Positions 52,631 through 62,126 of a stretch of 64,000 nt of DNA are shown piece after piece. A program made the position numbers and the translations under genes. Numbering within the stretch: position 1 is the first letter of the stretch; the number at the start of each line of letters is the position of its first letter. This stretch comes from VAZQ01 sp036557665 (GTDB taxonomy: Bacteria > Pseudomonadota > Alphaproteobacteria > Rhizobiales > Xanthobacteraceae), in the NCBI GenBank assembly GCA_036557665.1, contig DATBHG010000070.1, forward strand, positions 186,001 to 250,000, written 5' to 3'. The notes beneath the pieces were generated by a model. It was not told the origin of the DNA. It worked only from the letters and a program-made list of their open reading frames with translations, and did no database searches.

Positions 52631-53572
52631 TCAGCGCGTCAGGTAGCGCTTGTCCAGCATCACGTGGATGCCCTTGTTGCCGTTGACCACCTGGGTCACC
52701 CGCAGGTCGGCGGCGAGGCTTGCAAGCGTATAGGCCTGATAGCGGTCGAGCCCGGCGCGGGCGCAGATCAGGTCGAGCATCGCGCGCAGCGCAATGACGA
52801 CGCAGTCGTCGAGGTCGGGGTCGAACGCCATGGTGATCATGTGCGTCGGCGTTTCCGCCATCGGCCATTCGAGCTCGAGATCGTCGCGCACGGTGAGGCG
52901 GAAGCGGCCGGTCAACCCGGTCTCGACCGCATTGATCGAGACTTCGCCGTCTCCCTGCACGCCGTGGCCATCGCCTACCGAGAACAGCGCGCCCTCCACG
53001 AAGACGGGCAGATAAAGCGTCGTGCCGGCCACCAGCTCCTTGTTGTCGAGATTGCCGCCGTTCTGCCGCGGCGGCAGCGTCGATACGGTTCCCCATGGCG
53101 CCGGCGGCGCCGTGCCCATCACGCCGAAGAACGGCGCCAGCGGCACCTTATGGCCCCATGGCAGCACCCAGCTCTTGCGCTCCCGATCGAGCACGACGTG
53201 AAAAACCCGGTTCTCTGCAAAATCGTTCGGCAGCGCTCCGGCCAGCGGGCGCACGGCGCTGTAGCCCCAGTCATAGAACGGCTCGATCGATTGGATTTCG
53301 ACCTGCAGCACCTGACCCGGTCTTGCGCCGGCAACCGCGACCGGCCCGGTGCAGATGTGTCCCGGCACCATTTTGCGCGTGACCTTCTCATGGATCGCGC
53401 TCAGCGCCGGCGGCACGCGCAGCGGCGCGCCGGGCATCATCTCGGCGGTGCCGGAGACCGTGGAGATGGTGACGCTCTCTCCGCTTGCCATGGTCAGCTG
53501 CGGTGCAAGGCGGGCATCGAAGAAGCCCCAATGCACCGTCTCTGGTGCGGGCGCTAGGCAATGATCCGGCAT
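52631..53572 (-). CDS. Acetamidase/formamidase family protein
   Basis: 313 residues. Conserved segments TVHWGFFDARLAPQLTMASG, the GPVAVAGARPGQVLQVEI motif, GTVSTLPPRQNGGNLDNKEL and LFSVGDGHGVQGDGEVSINA identify the FmdA/AmdA family, zinc-dependent hydrolases of formamide, acetamide or similar small amides. It is in the same orientation as a RidA gene about 50 bases upstream, suggesting joint breakdown of an amide or enamine. Confidence 0.88.
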   Translation of the reverse strand: MPDHCLAPAPETVHWGFFDARLAPQLTMASGESVTISTVSGTAEMMPGAPLRVPPALSAIHEKVTRKMVPGHICTGPVAVAGARPGQVLQVEIQSIEPFYDWGYSAVRPLAGALPNDFAENRVFHVVLDRERKSWVLPWGHKVPLAPFFGVMGTAPPAPWGTVSTLPPRQNGGNLDNKELVAGTTLYLPVFVEGALFSVGDGHGVQGDGEVSINAVETGLTGRFRLTVRDDLELEWPMAETPTHMITMAFDPDLDDCVVIALRAMLDLICARAGLDRYQAYTLASLAADLRVTQVVNGNKGIHVMLDKRYLTR

Positions 53573-53624
53573 GGATGGGAATGTCCGTTGAGAAGAAGGC
53601 GGCGGGGGGAAGGGATCACTCTGC

Positions 53625-54032
53625 TCAGACCGCCGCGATCGTCTGTACCTCGATCAGAAAGCCCTCCTGCACCAGCCGGTCGATGATCAGAAGCGTGTTC
53701 GGCGGATACCGGCCGCCGGCAAACATGCGCGGGAATTCGCGCGACCGAAAGCTCATGAATTTGGCGATGTCCTGCGAGTGCACGAGATAGGTGGTGAACT
53801 CGACGATGTTGGCGAAGCCTGCGCCCTGGGATTTGAGTGCGGCCTCGATATTGGCGAAGACCTGAACGCATTGCGCATCGAAATCGTTGGCGCCGACCGG
53901 CTTGCCGCTCGCATCGCTCGCCACCTGGCCGGCAATGAAGAGGAGCTCGGATGCCTTCACCCGGGTGATGTGCGAATACTGCCCCAGCGGTTTTCCCAGG
54001 CTCTCCGGGTTGAGGATTTTGATCTCGGACAT
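53625..54032 (-). CDS. RidA (YjgF/YER057c/UK114) family protein
   Basis: 135 residues from the ATG at 54032 (SD GGAGG). GQYSHITRVKASELLFIAGQ, the NIEAALKSQGAGFANIVEFT helix and a C-terminal EVQTIAAV; the family Arg is near FRSREFPRMF. RidA-type trimers hydrolyse reactive enamines/imines. It lies upstream of the amidase in the same orientation, likely an operon for a nitrogenous compound. Confidence 0.9.
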   Translation of the reverse strand: MSEIKILNPESLGKPLGQYSHITRVKASELLFIAGQVASDASGKPVGANDFDAQCVQVFANIEAALKSQGAGFANIVEFTTYLVHSQDIAKFMSFRSREFPRMFAGGRYPPNTLLIIDRLVQEGFLIEVQTIAAV

Positions 54033-54070
54033 GACGTCACCTCCCTGCGGCGGCAATAAAATCTTGTAGC

Positions 54071-54095
54071 GCGGATGAGCGCAAGCGTCATCCGC
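54071..54095. repeat. REP-type palindrome GCGGATGAGCGCAAGCGTCATCCGC
   Basis: Arms GCGGATGA and TCATCCGC around GCGCAAGCG, 25 bases, preceded by TTGTA. Variant of the CCGGATG family at 31662 and 44338. Confidence 0.65.
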
Positions 54096-54182
54096 CGCCG
54101 GCTTGGCGCGTTCGCCGCTGCGTCTCCCGGATGCGGTGCGCCGCTCGTCGAGGACCGCTACAATCGCCGGCCCTGCCGTCTT

Positions 54183-54211
54183 GTAGGGGCGGGTTTAAAA
54201 CCCGCCCCTGC
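54183..54211. repeat. GTAGGGGCGGGTTT palindrome
   Basis: GTAGGGGCGGGTTTAAAACC followed by CGCCCCTGC. Located upstream of the reductase gene; the remainder of the 54033-54402 gap shows nothing else I recognise. Confidence 0.8.
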
Positions 54212-54402
54212 GAGACGGTGACTCCTTAAGGTGCCGGGTGCAACGCACCTATGTCCGCAGCGCGCTCGAGGCTGCGTCGGCTAAGGCCCCGCCGGGAAAC
54301 TTAAGCGCCGGCGGCAAAGTTATGCATCCGGCGTCGATATCGGTGCGGCTGAGCGGACGGCACCGAGCGTTCCCGGCGCGATTGATTCCCAAGGAGATCG
54401 CA

Positions 54403-55950
54403 ATGAGTTCCGAGCAAGCGAAGCCGAAAGGGCCCGACCTCGCCAAGGGCATCCCGTTGGAGGATATTGCCGATGGCGGCATGCTCGCAGGCCACGTGAG
54501 GGATGATGCCGTGCTGCTTGCGCGTCGCGGCGATGAGCTGCTCGCGATCGGCGCGACCTGCTCCCATTACGGCGGCCCTCTCGCGGAGGGATTGCTCGTC
54601 GACGAGACTGTGCGCTGTCCGTGGCACCATGCCTGCTTCAGCCTGCGCACCGGCGAGGCGTTGGCCGCCCCCGCGCTCAATCCCTTGCCGTGCTGGCGGG
54701 TCGAGAAGAAGGACGGCAAGGCATTCGTGCGCGAGAAGATGGAGCCAGCGCAGTCACCCACCCGCGCTCCTTCTCGCGCCGCAACCGGACAACCCGACCG
54801 GGTCGTCATCGTCGGTGGGGGCGCTGCCGGTTTCGCTACGGCCGAAATGCTTCGGCGCGAGGGTTTTGCCGGCCGCCTGACGATGCTGAGCGCCGACGAT
54901 GCGGCCCCGTACGACCGGCCCAATTGCTCCAAGGATTACCTCGCCGGCAACGCTCCCGAGGAGTGGATGCCGTTGCGGCCGTCCGAGTTTTACCGGGACC
55001 GGGAGATAGAGCTGCGGCTGCGCACCCAGGCCGCGGGTATTGATCTGAAAACGCGGCAGGTATCGCTGGCGGATGGACAAAGCATCCGCTTCGACAAGCT
55101 GCTGCTCGCAACCGGCGCCGAGCCGGTCCGCCTGGATATCCCAGGCGCCGATCTCCCGCATGTGCACGTGCTGCGCTCGCTCGCGGATTCGCGGGCGATC
55201 ATTGCCGGCGCCAAGGCTGCTCGGCGTGCGGTCGTCATCGGCGCAAGCTTCATCGGGCTCGAGGTCGCCGCCTCGCTGCGCGCACGCGAGATCGAGGTCC
55301 ATGTGGTGGCGCCGGAGCGCCTCCCGCTCGAACGGGTGCTCGGCCGTGAGTACGGCGACTTCATTCGCGGCTTCCATGAGGAGCACGGCGTGGTATTCCA
55401 TCTCGAGCAAACCGCGGCGGCAATCGATGCCAAGAACGTCCAGCTCAAAGACGGGGCAAAGTTGCCGGCCGATCTTGTCGTCGTAGGCGTGGGGGTGCGT
55501 CCGCGCGTGAAACTCGCTCAGGACGCCGGGCTGAAAATCGATCGCGGCGTAACTGTCGACGAATACCTCGAGACCGGCGCACCGGGAGTTTTTGCGGCGG
55601 GCGACATTGCCCGCTGGCCGGACGCATATAGCGGAGAGCGTCTGCGCATCGAGCACTGGGTCGTCGCGGAGCGGCAGGGGCAGACCGCTGCCCGCAACAT
55701 GCTCGGACAGCGACAGCATTTTCGCGACGTGCCGTTCTTCTGGAGCCAGCACTACGACGTGCCCATCAACTACATCGGCCACGCCGAGAGCTGGGACGAC
55801 CTCGCGATCGAGGGCGACATCAAATCGCGCGATTGCCTCGTGCGCTATCGCCGCAACGGAAAGGAGCTGGCGGTCGCCTCGATCTTCCGCGACCTGGAGA
55901 ATCTGAAAGCGGCGCTCGCGATGGAGCGTGGAGGTCGGGCTGACGCGTAA
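54403..55950 (+). CDS. Fusion of Rieske ferredoxin domain and FAD-dependent ferredoxin reductase (AIFM3-like)
   Basis: 515 residues from the ATG at 54403 (SD AAGGAG); the upstream in-frame extension is rejected. Residues about 1-115 are a Rieske domain with CSHYGG and CPWHHACF. Then FAD/NAD-binding VVIVGGGAAGFATAEMLRRE, second nucleotide motif VVIGASFIGLEVAASLRARE, FAAGDIARWP and a C-terminal reductase domain. This is the whole electron chain of an oxygenase in one protein: NADH to FAD to [2Fe-2S]. It could serve the orphan Rieske oxygenase at 4876 or a P450. Confidence 0.9.
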   Translation: MSSEQAKPKGPDLAKGIPLEDIADGGMLAGHVRDDAVLLARRGDELLAIGATCSHYGGPLAEGLLVDETVRCPWHHACFSLRTGEALAAPALNPLPCWRVEKKDGKAFVREKMEPAQSPTRAPSRAATGQPDRVVIVGGGAAGFATAEMLRREGFAGRLTMLSADDAAPYDRPNCSKDYLAGNAPEEWMPLRPSEFYRDREIELRLRTQAAGIDLKTRQVSLADGQSIRFDKLLLATGAEPVRLDIPGADLPHVHVLRSLADSRAIIAGAKAARRAVVIGASFIGLEVAASLRAREIEVHVVAPERLPLERVLGREYGDFIRGFHEEHGVVFHLEQTAAAIDAKNVQLKDGAKLPADLVVVGVGVRPRVKLAQDAGLKIDRGVTVDEYLETGAPGVFAAGDIARWPDAYSGERLRIEHWVVAERQGQTAARNMLGQRQHFRDVPFFWSQHYDVPINYIGHAESWDDLAIEGDIKSRDCLVRYRRNGKELAVASIFRDLENLKAALAMERGGRADA

Positions 55951-55951
55951 A

Positions 55952-56094
55952 GTGGGTTAGCCGCACAAGTCGGCTACTGAAAGCCGACCTGTGCGGCGTA
56001 GCTCACCGTCAACCATACGGACATCTCGTCCGGACGGCGGCGGGTTACGCCATCGAGCCGGCTGCAGCCGGCTCGATGAGCTAACCCGCCCTAC
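55952..56094. repeat. GTGGGTTAG...CTAACCCGCCCTAC MITE-like element
   Basis: 143 bases, inverted ends GTGGGTTAGC and GCTAACCCGC (56080-56089) with CTAC following. Inner hairpins GCACAAGTCGGC/GCCGACCTGTGC and GAGCCGGCTGCAGCCGGCTC. It spans the gap between the reductase and the CocE-like gene and provides the CocE TAG stop (complement of CTA at 56091-56093). Confidence 0.8.
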
Positions 56095-57900
56095 TCCTGT
56101 GGGATGAGCGGGAGCAGCAGATGCGAAGGGCGTTTCGCATCGTGGAAGATCTTGTGCAGGGCGGTGCGGCTGCTCACGATGTGATTGGGGATATATTCGG
56201 CATTGGTGGCGCCGGCCACGCCGGTCGGCATGTCCGCGCACGCGACCTCCAGGCAGATGCGGTGGCCGCGCCGGAAGAGATTTGCGGTGGCAAGAATCTC
56301 GATCGCATATTCGTTGATCTCGCCGGGCACGACCTTCTTCTGCGCTGCCCGCGTCAGCGGATGCCATGGGCGCCATGGCTTGGATCGCTTCGGATCGATG
56401 GCGCGATGCGATGCCTTGAGCCAGCCGCGGGTGAGCTCGCGCTCGCAGAGGTTCTGCGGGAGCTCCCGCTCGCCCTCGCGCGCCGAGCGCACCGAGACGT
56501 CAGGGCCGACGTCCTTTAGCGCGACGATCCAGTTGGTGTCGTCCTGGTCGATTGCAGCAAACAGGTTGAGCACGGCCGGGCCCGCGACCAGAAGGTCAGC
56601 CGGCAGCGGATCGGTCAGGTAGCGAAGCTTTGCCACGACGTTGGTCTGGGTCGGCGGCATCTGCACGAAGGCATCGGGCGGCAGCTCGTCCCCGGCGCTC
56701 GATGGCGTGAACGGCTGAGCCTGCAGCCGCTCCCAGCTGTTGAGATAGAGTCTCGTCCACTGCGTTTCCGGCAGCGGCCAGTCGGCACCGCTGCGCCATT
56801 CGTTGGCGCCCATCACCCAGTATCGCACCGGCGGCTCGTCCATGATGCCGGTGTCGATGTCCTTGAGCCAGTGATCGTGCCAGCGCAGGATCTCTGCGTG
56901 CAGCGTGTGGAATGGGCGCTCGAGGTGAGCGGGCCCGGCGAGCATCAACTTCTTCGGAGCCGAAATATTCTCGAAATAATTCTGCGCGCCGTTGAGGTGG
57001 GTCTTGTAAGTGTAGCCGTACCAGCCCGAGCCGGTATAGGTCGGCACCTTGATGCCCGCCAGGCTCTTCTCCGCTTCCTCGACCGCCTGCGCGTTGTCGT
57101 AAGGGTCTATCAGCAGCCCGAAGTAGGGCGGCATGTGCTGCCCCTTCTGGGTGAGCACGTTGTAGATGTGCGGATACATCCTGTAGTCGGGATTGCTCAT
57201 GGCCTCCTGCCACAGCGCCTCGCGCTCCGGCGGGAGCGCCGCCGGTTTGCCGCGGCTGCCGTGTCATGGCGGCAAAATGCATGATGAGATAGCGAAAGAG
57301 ATGCAGCACGCCGCCGGGATACTCCTCGCGGAAGCTGCCCATCACGCCGTAGGCGCCGCGCGGGTCGAACGGGAAGATCGCCTTGAGATGCGGCGGGCTC
57401 TGGCGCGCGACGTGCAGCTGCTCGGCGCCGAACCCGGAAATGCCGACCATGCCGACATTGCCGTCGCACCAGCGCTGCTGCGCGATCCACTCTATCAGGT
57501 CATAACTGTCCCACACCCGCGATCCGCTGCTGCTGTCGGACTTGCCAACGCCGCGGGGCGAGCCGATGACATGGACATAGCCGCGCGAGACGAAGAATCT
57601 GGTGTCGCCGGCTTCCAGGAGACCGGCCCAGAGCGAGGACCATGCCGGCTGCGGCGGCAGCGCGCTCGAGAGATCGGGGCCCTGCAGGTCCTTGTTGTAG
57701 ATGGAGAAGGCGAGCAGTGCCGGAAGCTTCTCGTCTGCATCCGGCCGGTAGATGTCGACGGACAGGTTGATGCCGTCGCGCGTGGGCACGGCAACGTCCT
57801 TCTCGGCGATCATGCCCGCATAGGTCGGCGGCCGATCGTAGGCGACGGGCGGAGCGTCGCTTGCCGCCGGCAAGCGGATGGTTTGGCGCGGAGACGTCAT
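56091..57900 (-). pseudogene. CocE/NonD family hydrolase with a frameshift (possibly disrupted)
   Basis: N-terminal part (start ATG about 57900) shows AVPTRDGINLSVDIYRPDAD, VIGSPRGVGKSDSS, nucleophile elbow GMVGISGFGAE and AIFPFDPRGAYGVMG. After the HFAAMTR segment near 57255 the frame changes and the C-terminal half continues in another frame from MSNPDYRMYPHIYNVLTQKG through HLERPFHTLHAEILRWHDHW to NAEYIPNHIVSSRT. One base appears extra around 57245-57260. Intact homologs hydrolyse esters or beta-lactam-type acyl groups. Either a true frameshift mutation or a base-call error. Confidence 0.8.
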
Positions 57901-58087
57901 GCTCGAGGAGGGGTGGACCGACAACGCATCGGCCCACAGCTATTTCGCTCCGTTTTTTCCTGGGCATGCGCGGGCTTGTCCCGGCCATGACGGTGTCCGA
58001 TTGCACGACGCGATCGATCCATTCCCTGATCCGCCTTCAGACCGGCGAGCTCCCACCAGCAGGCCCTGCTTTCATCGACGTAGAGCA

Positions 58088-59056
58088 TCATTGCGGCCGG
58101 TTGAGCTTGCGGTCGAGCGCCACGATGTCCCGGAATTCCTCGTCCAGCCGCGCATGCGCAGCTTGGGGATCCTCGTAATGAGGAAACAGACCGACTTTTT
58201 CGAGCTTTGCAGCAACCGAAGAGGTATCCATCGTCCGCCGCAGGGCCTGGATCAGCACGCTGATTGCGTCTTGCGGGATTTGCTTTGGAGCATAAAGACC
58301 AAGGACCAGGTTGAATCCCTTCGTGGGCAGCCCCTTTTCGCTCATGGTCGGGGTATCCGGCAGCGGCGCGAGGCGCGCCGGCGCGGTTGTGAGCAACGGG
58401 CGGAGCTTGCCCTCCGACATCATCTGCGCGCCGGTGCTGTACGGCACCATGGCAGCATCGACATGCCGTCCGATGACGGCCATGGTCGCCTGTGCGCCCC
58501 CGGCAAAGGGCACCGCGGTGATATCCAGCTTGGACGCGCTGATTATGGCCTGCATGCTCAAGGAGGACATGGTGCCGGCGCCCGCCGAGGCATAGCTCAG
58601 CTTGCCCGGGTTATCCCGCGCATAGACGATGAATTCGTCGAAGCTCCTCCAGGGAGAATCGGGAGACACGGCCAGAACGCTCACATCGCTTGCATAGTTG
58701 CCGATGAGCAGAAAGTCGTCGATGGTGAAGGGGACGCTTGATCCCGAGATGTGGACGACCGTGAAGATGGAGCTCACGCCGGCGCCGAGGGTGTAGCCGG
58801 TGGGCGCCGCCGTCGCGACGCTGCTCATCCCCACGATGCCGCTCGCTCCGGGACGATTGACAAGGACCAGAGGCGTGCCGAGAACGGTTGAAAGCTCCGG
58901 CTCGATGACGCGGATTGCCGTGTCGACAGGGCCGCCGGGCGTGGCCGGCACGATGATCTGAATCGGGTGCGACGGATAGCTCTCGGCCATCGCATCGCTG
59001 ATGGGCAATGCCGATGATAGGGCGATACTGCACAGGCCCGTCAGCAGCTCTCTCAT
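58088..59056 (-). CDS. Bug-family tripartite tricarboxylate transporter substrate-binding protein
   Basis: 322 residues from the ATG at 59056 (SD GGAGA); ATG 59068 is an alternative. Signal peptide LLTGLCSIALSSALPISDAM, then YPSHPIQIIVPATPGGPVDT, APTGYTLGAGVSS and VPFAGGAQATMAVIGRHVDA. Divergent from an amidohydrolase gene with only 31 bases between the two start codons. Probably imports the amidohydrolase substrate or a relative. Confidence 0.9.
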   Translation of the reverse strand: MRELLTGLCSIALSSALPISDAMAESYPSHPIQIIVPATPGGPVDTAIRVIEPELSTVLGTPLVLVNRPGASGIVGMSSVATAAPTGYTLGAGVSSIFTVVHISGSSVPFTIDDFLLIGNYASDVSVLAVSPDSPWRSFDEFIVYARDNPGKLSYASAGAGTMSSLSMQAIISASKLDITAVPFAGGAQATMAVIGRHVDAAMVPYSTGAQMMSEGKLRPLLTTAPARLAPLPDTPTMSEKGLPTKGFNLVLGLYAPKQIPQDAISVLIQALRRTMDTSSVAAKLEKVGLFPHYEDPQAAHARLDEEFRDIVALDRKLNRPQ

Positions 59057-59087
59057 CGCAATCTCCATCAATGACCGGGGAGGCGCC

Positions 59088-60083
59088 ATGCGTATCGTAG
59101 CACTGGAGGAGCACTTTGCCCCGCCGTCCCTCCGCAACCGGCTCGCCGGGCAAGCGAGCGAGCAAGCCCAAAGCATGCCGGCGGTGGTCCGCAATGCCGG
59201 GGAGAGGATGACGCATATCGGCAAGGCTCGCCTGGCCGATATGGATCGCGCGGGCATTTCGCTGCAGGTCGTTTCCAAGGCCGGAAGCCACATGGGTCCG
59301 AGCGCCGATATGTTCGACGGCGGCGAGGCTATCGCCTTTGCGCGGGATTTCAACGATGGGCTGGTACGCGAGATCGCAAAGCATCCCACGCGGTTTGCGG
59401 CTTTCGCGCATCTGCCGATGACCGTTCCGGCCGCGGCCGCCGACGAGCTGCAGCGCGCGGTCGAGGACCTCCGCTGCAAGGGTGCATTGATCAGCGGGAC
59501 GATCCGTGGCGCCTTCCTCGACGATCCGCGGTTTGGGCCGCTCCTGCGCCGCGCCGAGCAACTGGATGTTCCCCTCTATATCCATCCGGGAATGCCGCCC
59601 GAGCCGGTGCGCAAGGCCTACTACGAGGGATTCGCTCCGCAGATCAGCTTCGGGCTTTCGACCTTCGCGTGGGGGTGGCACTACGAGTGTGCGCTCCACA
59701 TCATGCGTCTCGCCGTATCAGGCACCTTGGACAGATTTCCGAGCCTCAAGCTCATCATCGGTCATATGGGCGAGGGCCTGCCCGCAATGCTCGCGCGCTG
59801 CGAGCATCAATTCGCCTCCGATCTCGCGCACCTGCAACGGCCCCTGTCGCAGACGATTGTCGACCAGGTTTACATCACGACGTCGGGATTTTTCACGGTG
59901 CCACCTTTCATGACGGCGCTCGCGACCTTCGGCATCGACCGGATGATGTTCGCGGTGGACTATCCCTACGCGAGCAACGACGACGGCAGGGCATTGTTGG
60001 ACCGGCTGCCGCTGGCGCCCAGGGATCTGGCCAAGGTCGCCCACGGCAACGCCGACCGGTTGTTGAAGCTCGAGCAGCTTTAA
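59088..60083 (+). CDS. Amidohydrolase/decarboxylase of the ACMSD (amidohydrolase_2) family
   Basis: 331 residues from the ATG at 59088 (SD GGGGAGGCG). N-terminal ALEEHFAPPSL (E-x-H metal motif), catalytic His in VPLYIHPGMPPE, IIGHMGEGLPAML and the metal Asp in MFAVDYPYASNDD, as in 2-amino-3-carboxymuconate semialdehyde decarboxylase and gamma-resorcylate decarboxylase. Zn-dependent non-oxidative decarboxylation of an aromatic or muconic acid is likely. The divergent Bug gene suggests uptake of its substrate. Confidence 0.9.
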   Translation: MRIVALEEHFAPPSLRNRLAGQASEQAQSMPAVVRNAGERMTHIGKARLADMDRAGISLQVVSKAGSHMGPSADMFDGGEAIAFARDFNDGLVREIAKHPTRFAAFAHLPMTVPAAAADELQRAVEDLRCKGALISGTIRGAFLDDPRFGPLLRRAEQLDVPLYIHPGMPPEPVRKAYYEGFAPQISFGLSTFAWGWHYECALHIMRLAVSGTLDRFPSLKLIIGHMGEGLPAMLARCEHQFASDLAHLQRPLSQTIVDQVYITTSGFFTVPPFMTALATFGIDRMMFAVDYPYASNDDGRALLDRLPLAPRDLAKVAHGNADRLLKLEQL

Positions 60084-60248
60084 GATAAGTAATAGGACTG
60101 AGCGCTGCAGCGAGTTCCGTCATACCTCGCCCTTTCAGCGAGACTTATAGCTACAACCCCAGATATGCGCGCTCGACTCGCTCGTCGCGCAGCGCCGGAT
60201 CGGAGCCCGGCGAGCACAACGGCGCTGCACTGGGCTTGCGGCGAGGCG

Positions 60249-60980
60249 TCATGCCGCGGCTTTGCAGCCGGCAACCTCGCCAAGGTCTGGGTAATAGCGG
60301 GCCGTCATGCGTCCGATATAGCGCCTGAGATTGTTGCGGCATTCAGCGGCGGTGCGCAGTGGCGTATCGAAGTGCGGACACAGGGTGCCGGCAACGAAGG
60401 CAAAAATGGTTGCATCGACGCCGGTCGGCTCGCTGCCCATGAAGAATGGTTTGGCGCCGAGAAATTCCGCAATCGCGACGATCGATCGCGTGCCGAGCGC
60501 GACGATCTCTGCGCGATTATGCCGGCCCATGCCTTGGCCATGCAGCGTGCGCTCGAGCTGTCGCCGGATGAACGCGATCAGGAGCGGACGCAGCGGCGCA
60601 GGGATTTTTCGGAAGAACTCCCTTGGACCTTTGGCGAAATTCGTCTCGTCGAACCAGCGGGCATCGACGATTGCCCAGTACAGATTGTCCTCCGCCATTT
60701 TTTCGAAGGCCCAACCGACAGCGCGCTGTTCCGTTGACAGTCCCTTTTCGAAGTCAATGTGGTATTTGTTTTCCAGATGCCAGCGGATGAAGGTTGAATC
60801 GGCAATTCGCTCGCTATCGTCATCGATATACGGCAATTTGCCCTTTGGTGCCCGTCGGAAGCCGGTGTTGTCAGTGCGATAAGCAAGACCGGCCATTTTC
60901 AACAGCACCTCAGCCTTGGTAACGAACGAACTGGGATCCGGGAGACCGAAGGCAGGCCCAAATGTGTATAGCGTGATCAT
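60249..60980 (-). CDS. Glutathione S-transferase family protein (metaxin-like type)
   Basis: 243 residues. Thioredoxin-like N-terminal half (TLYTFGPAFGLPDPSSFVTK, GKLPYIDDDSERIADSTFIR) and an all-helical C-terminal domain (FFMGSEPTGVDATIFAFVAG). The N-terminus with FGLPDPSSF resembles the metaxin/Tom37-type GSTs rather than classical ones; catalytic Tyr/Ser unclear. Convergent with the ACMSD-like gene. Detoxification or isomerisation role only inferred. Confidence 0.85.
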   Translation of the reverse strand: MITLYTFGPAFGLPDPSSFVTKAEVLLKMAGLAYRTDNTGFRRAPKGKLPYIDDDSERIADSTFIRWHLENKYHIDFEKGLSTEQRAVGWAFEKMAEDNLYWAIVDARWFDETNFAKGPREFFRKIPAPLRPLLIAFIRRQLERTLHGQGMGRHNRAEIVALGTRSIVAIAEFLGAKPFFMGSEPTGVDATIFAFVAGTLCPHFDTPLRTAAECRNNLRRYIGRMTARYYPDLGEVAGCKAAA

Positions 60981-61251
60981 CCTTCATTACTCGATTTGGG
61001 ATGTGAGGGTGCATGGCATGTAGGCCGTGCACGATGCGAATGTTGGTCCATAAGCAATTAGACACCCGGTTGCCGCAGCACAAGGCACTCGTGTGCGGCA
61101 GCGATTCATTTCCCGTGGCTGCGCGCAAGGTCTTGAGGCGATGCGAGTGAGGTAAGGCGGGCTGGCGGCGGAAACACCTCTCGACTAGCATGCGAGCCAG
61201 GCCAACTGGGAGCGGCGGCCCCATTTGAAGAACCCAATGGAGGAGAGTGCG
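60981..61251. other. Gene-free stretch between GST and PhyH genes
   Basis: 271 bases, divergent promoter region. No repeat-family member and no RNA gene seen. Confidence 0.35.
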
Positions 61252-62103
61252 ATGCCCAAGCTCCTGTCATCCGACGACATCCAGCGCTTCCAAAACGAAG
61301 GCTATCTTTCCCCCATCCGCGTCATGTCGGAAGCCGAGGCGGCGGGCGTGCGCAAGCGTCTCGAGGAGTTCGAGGCGCGGACGGGAGGTCCGCTTCGCGG
61401 CGATTTGCGTCACAAGGCCCATCTGCTCTTTCCCTGGCTCGCCGACCTCGTGCGCAACGAAAAGATTTTAGACGCCGTCGAGGACCTGTACGGCCAAGAT
61501 TTGCTGTGCTGGACCTCGAATTTCTTCATCAAGGAGGCCCAGAACCCGGCGTTCGTGTCATGGCATCAGGATTCGACGTACTGGGGATTGAGCGAGCCGG
61601 ACGTCGTGACCGCCTGGGTCGCACTTACACCGAGCAATCAATCCAACGGGGCTATGCAAGTGATCCCCGGCACGCACACACTAGACCAAATTCCGCATCG
61701 CGATACGTTCGATAAGCACAACCTGCTGACACGCGGGCAGGAGATCGAGGTCGAGGTCGATCCGGCAAAGGCGGTAGCTTTGCCTCTGCGGCCCGGCGAG
61801 ATGTCGCTCCATCACGTTCGTCTGGTCCACGGCTCGCCGCCAAATCCGTCCGCCGACCGCCGCATCGGCTTTGCGATCCGCTACATTCCAACCCGCATTC
61901 GCCAGACCGTGGGCGAGGACAATGCGACGTTGGTGAGGGGCGAGGATCGTTTTCACCATTTCGAGCTGGAGCCGCGGCCCACGCGGGAGCTGGAGCCCGA
62001 TTTTCTCGCTCTGCACAAGACGATCGCCGAGCGCAACGCCCAGATCCTCTATCGGGGCACCGGAGTACAGAGCTACAACGAGCCGGCCGCTGTCCGCAGC
62101 TAA
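61252..62103 (+). CDS. Phytanoyl-CoA dioxygenase (PhyH) family Fe(II)/2OG oxygenase
   Basis: 283 residues from the ATG at 61252, chosen for its strong SD GGAGGAGAG; upstream in-frame ATGs exist. Metal site: H-x-D in VSWHQDSTYWGLSEP and the distal His in HHVRLVHGSPPNPSADRR with the 2OG-binding Arg nearby. NGAMQVIPGTHTLDQIPH is also typical. Hydroxylates a CoA ester or small molecule using 2-oxoglutarate. The LivK-type gene starts 23 bases after its stop, so they form an operon. Confidence 0.9.
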   Translation: MPKLLSSDDIQRFQNEGYLSPIRVMSEAEAAGVRKRLEEFEARTGGPLRGDLRHKAHLLFPWLADLVRNEKILDAVEDLYGQDLLCWTSNFFIKEAQNPAFVSWHQDSTYWGLSEPDVVTAWVALTPSNQSNGAMQVIPGTHTLDQIPHRDTFDKHNLLTRGQEIEVEVDPAKAVALPLRPGEMSLHHVRLVHGSPPNPSADRRIGFAIRYIPTRIRQTVGEDNATLVRGEDRFHHFELEPRPTRELEPDFLALHKTIAERNAQILYRGTGVQSYNEPAAVRS

Positions 62104-62126
62104 CCTAAACCGTCAGGGAGGATGCA

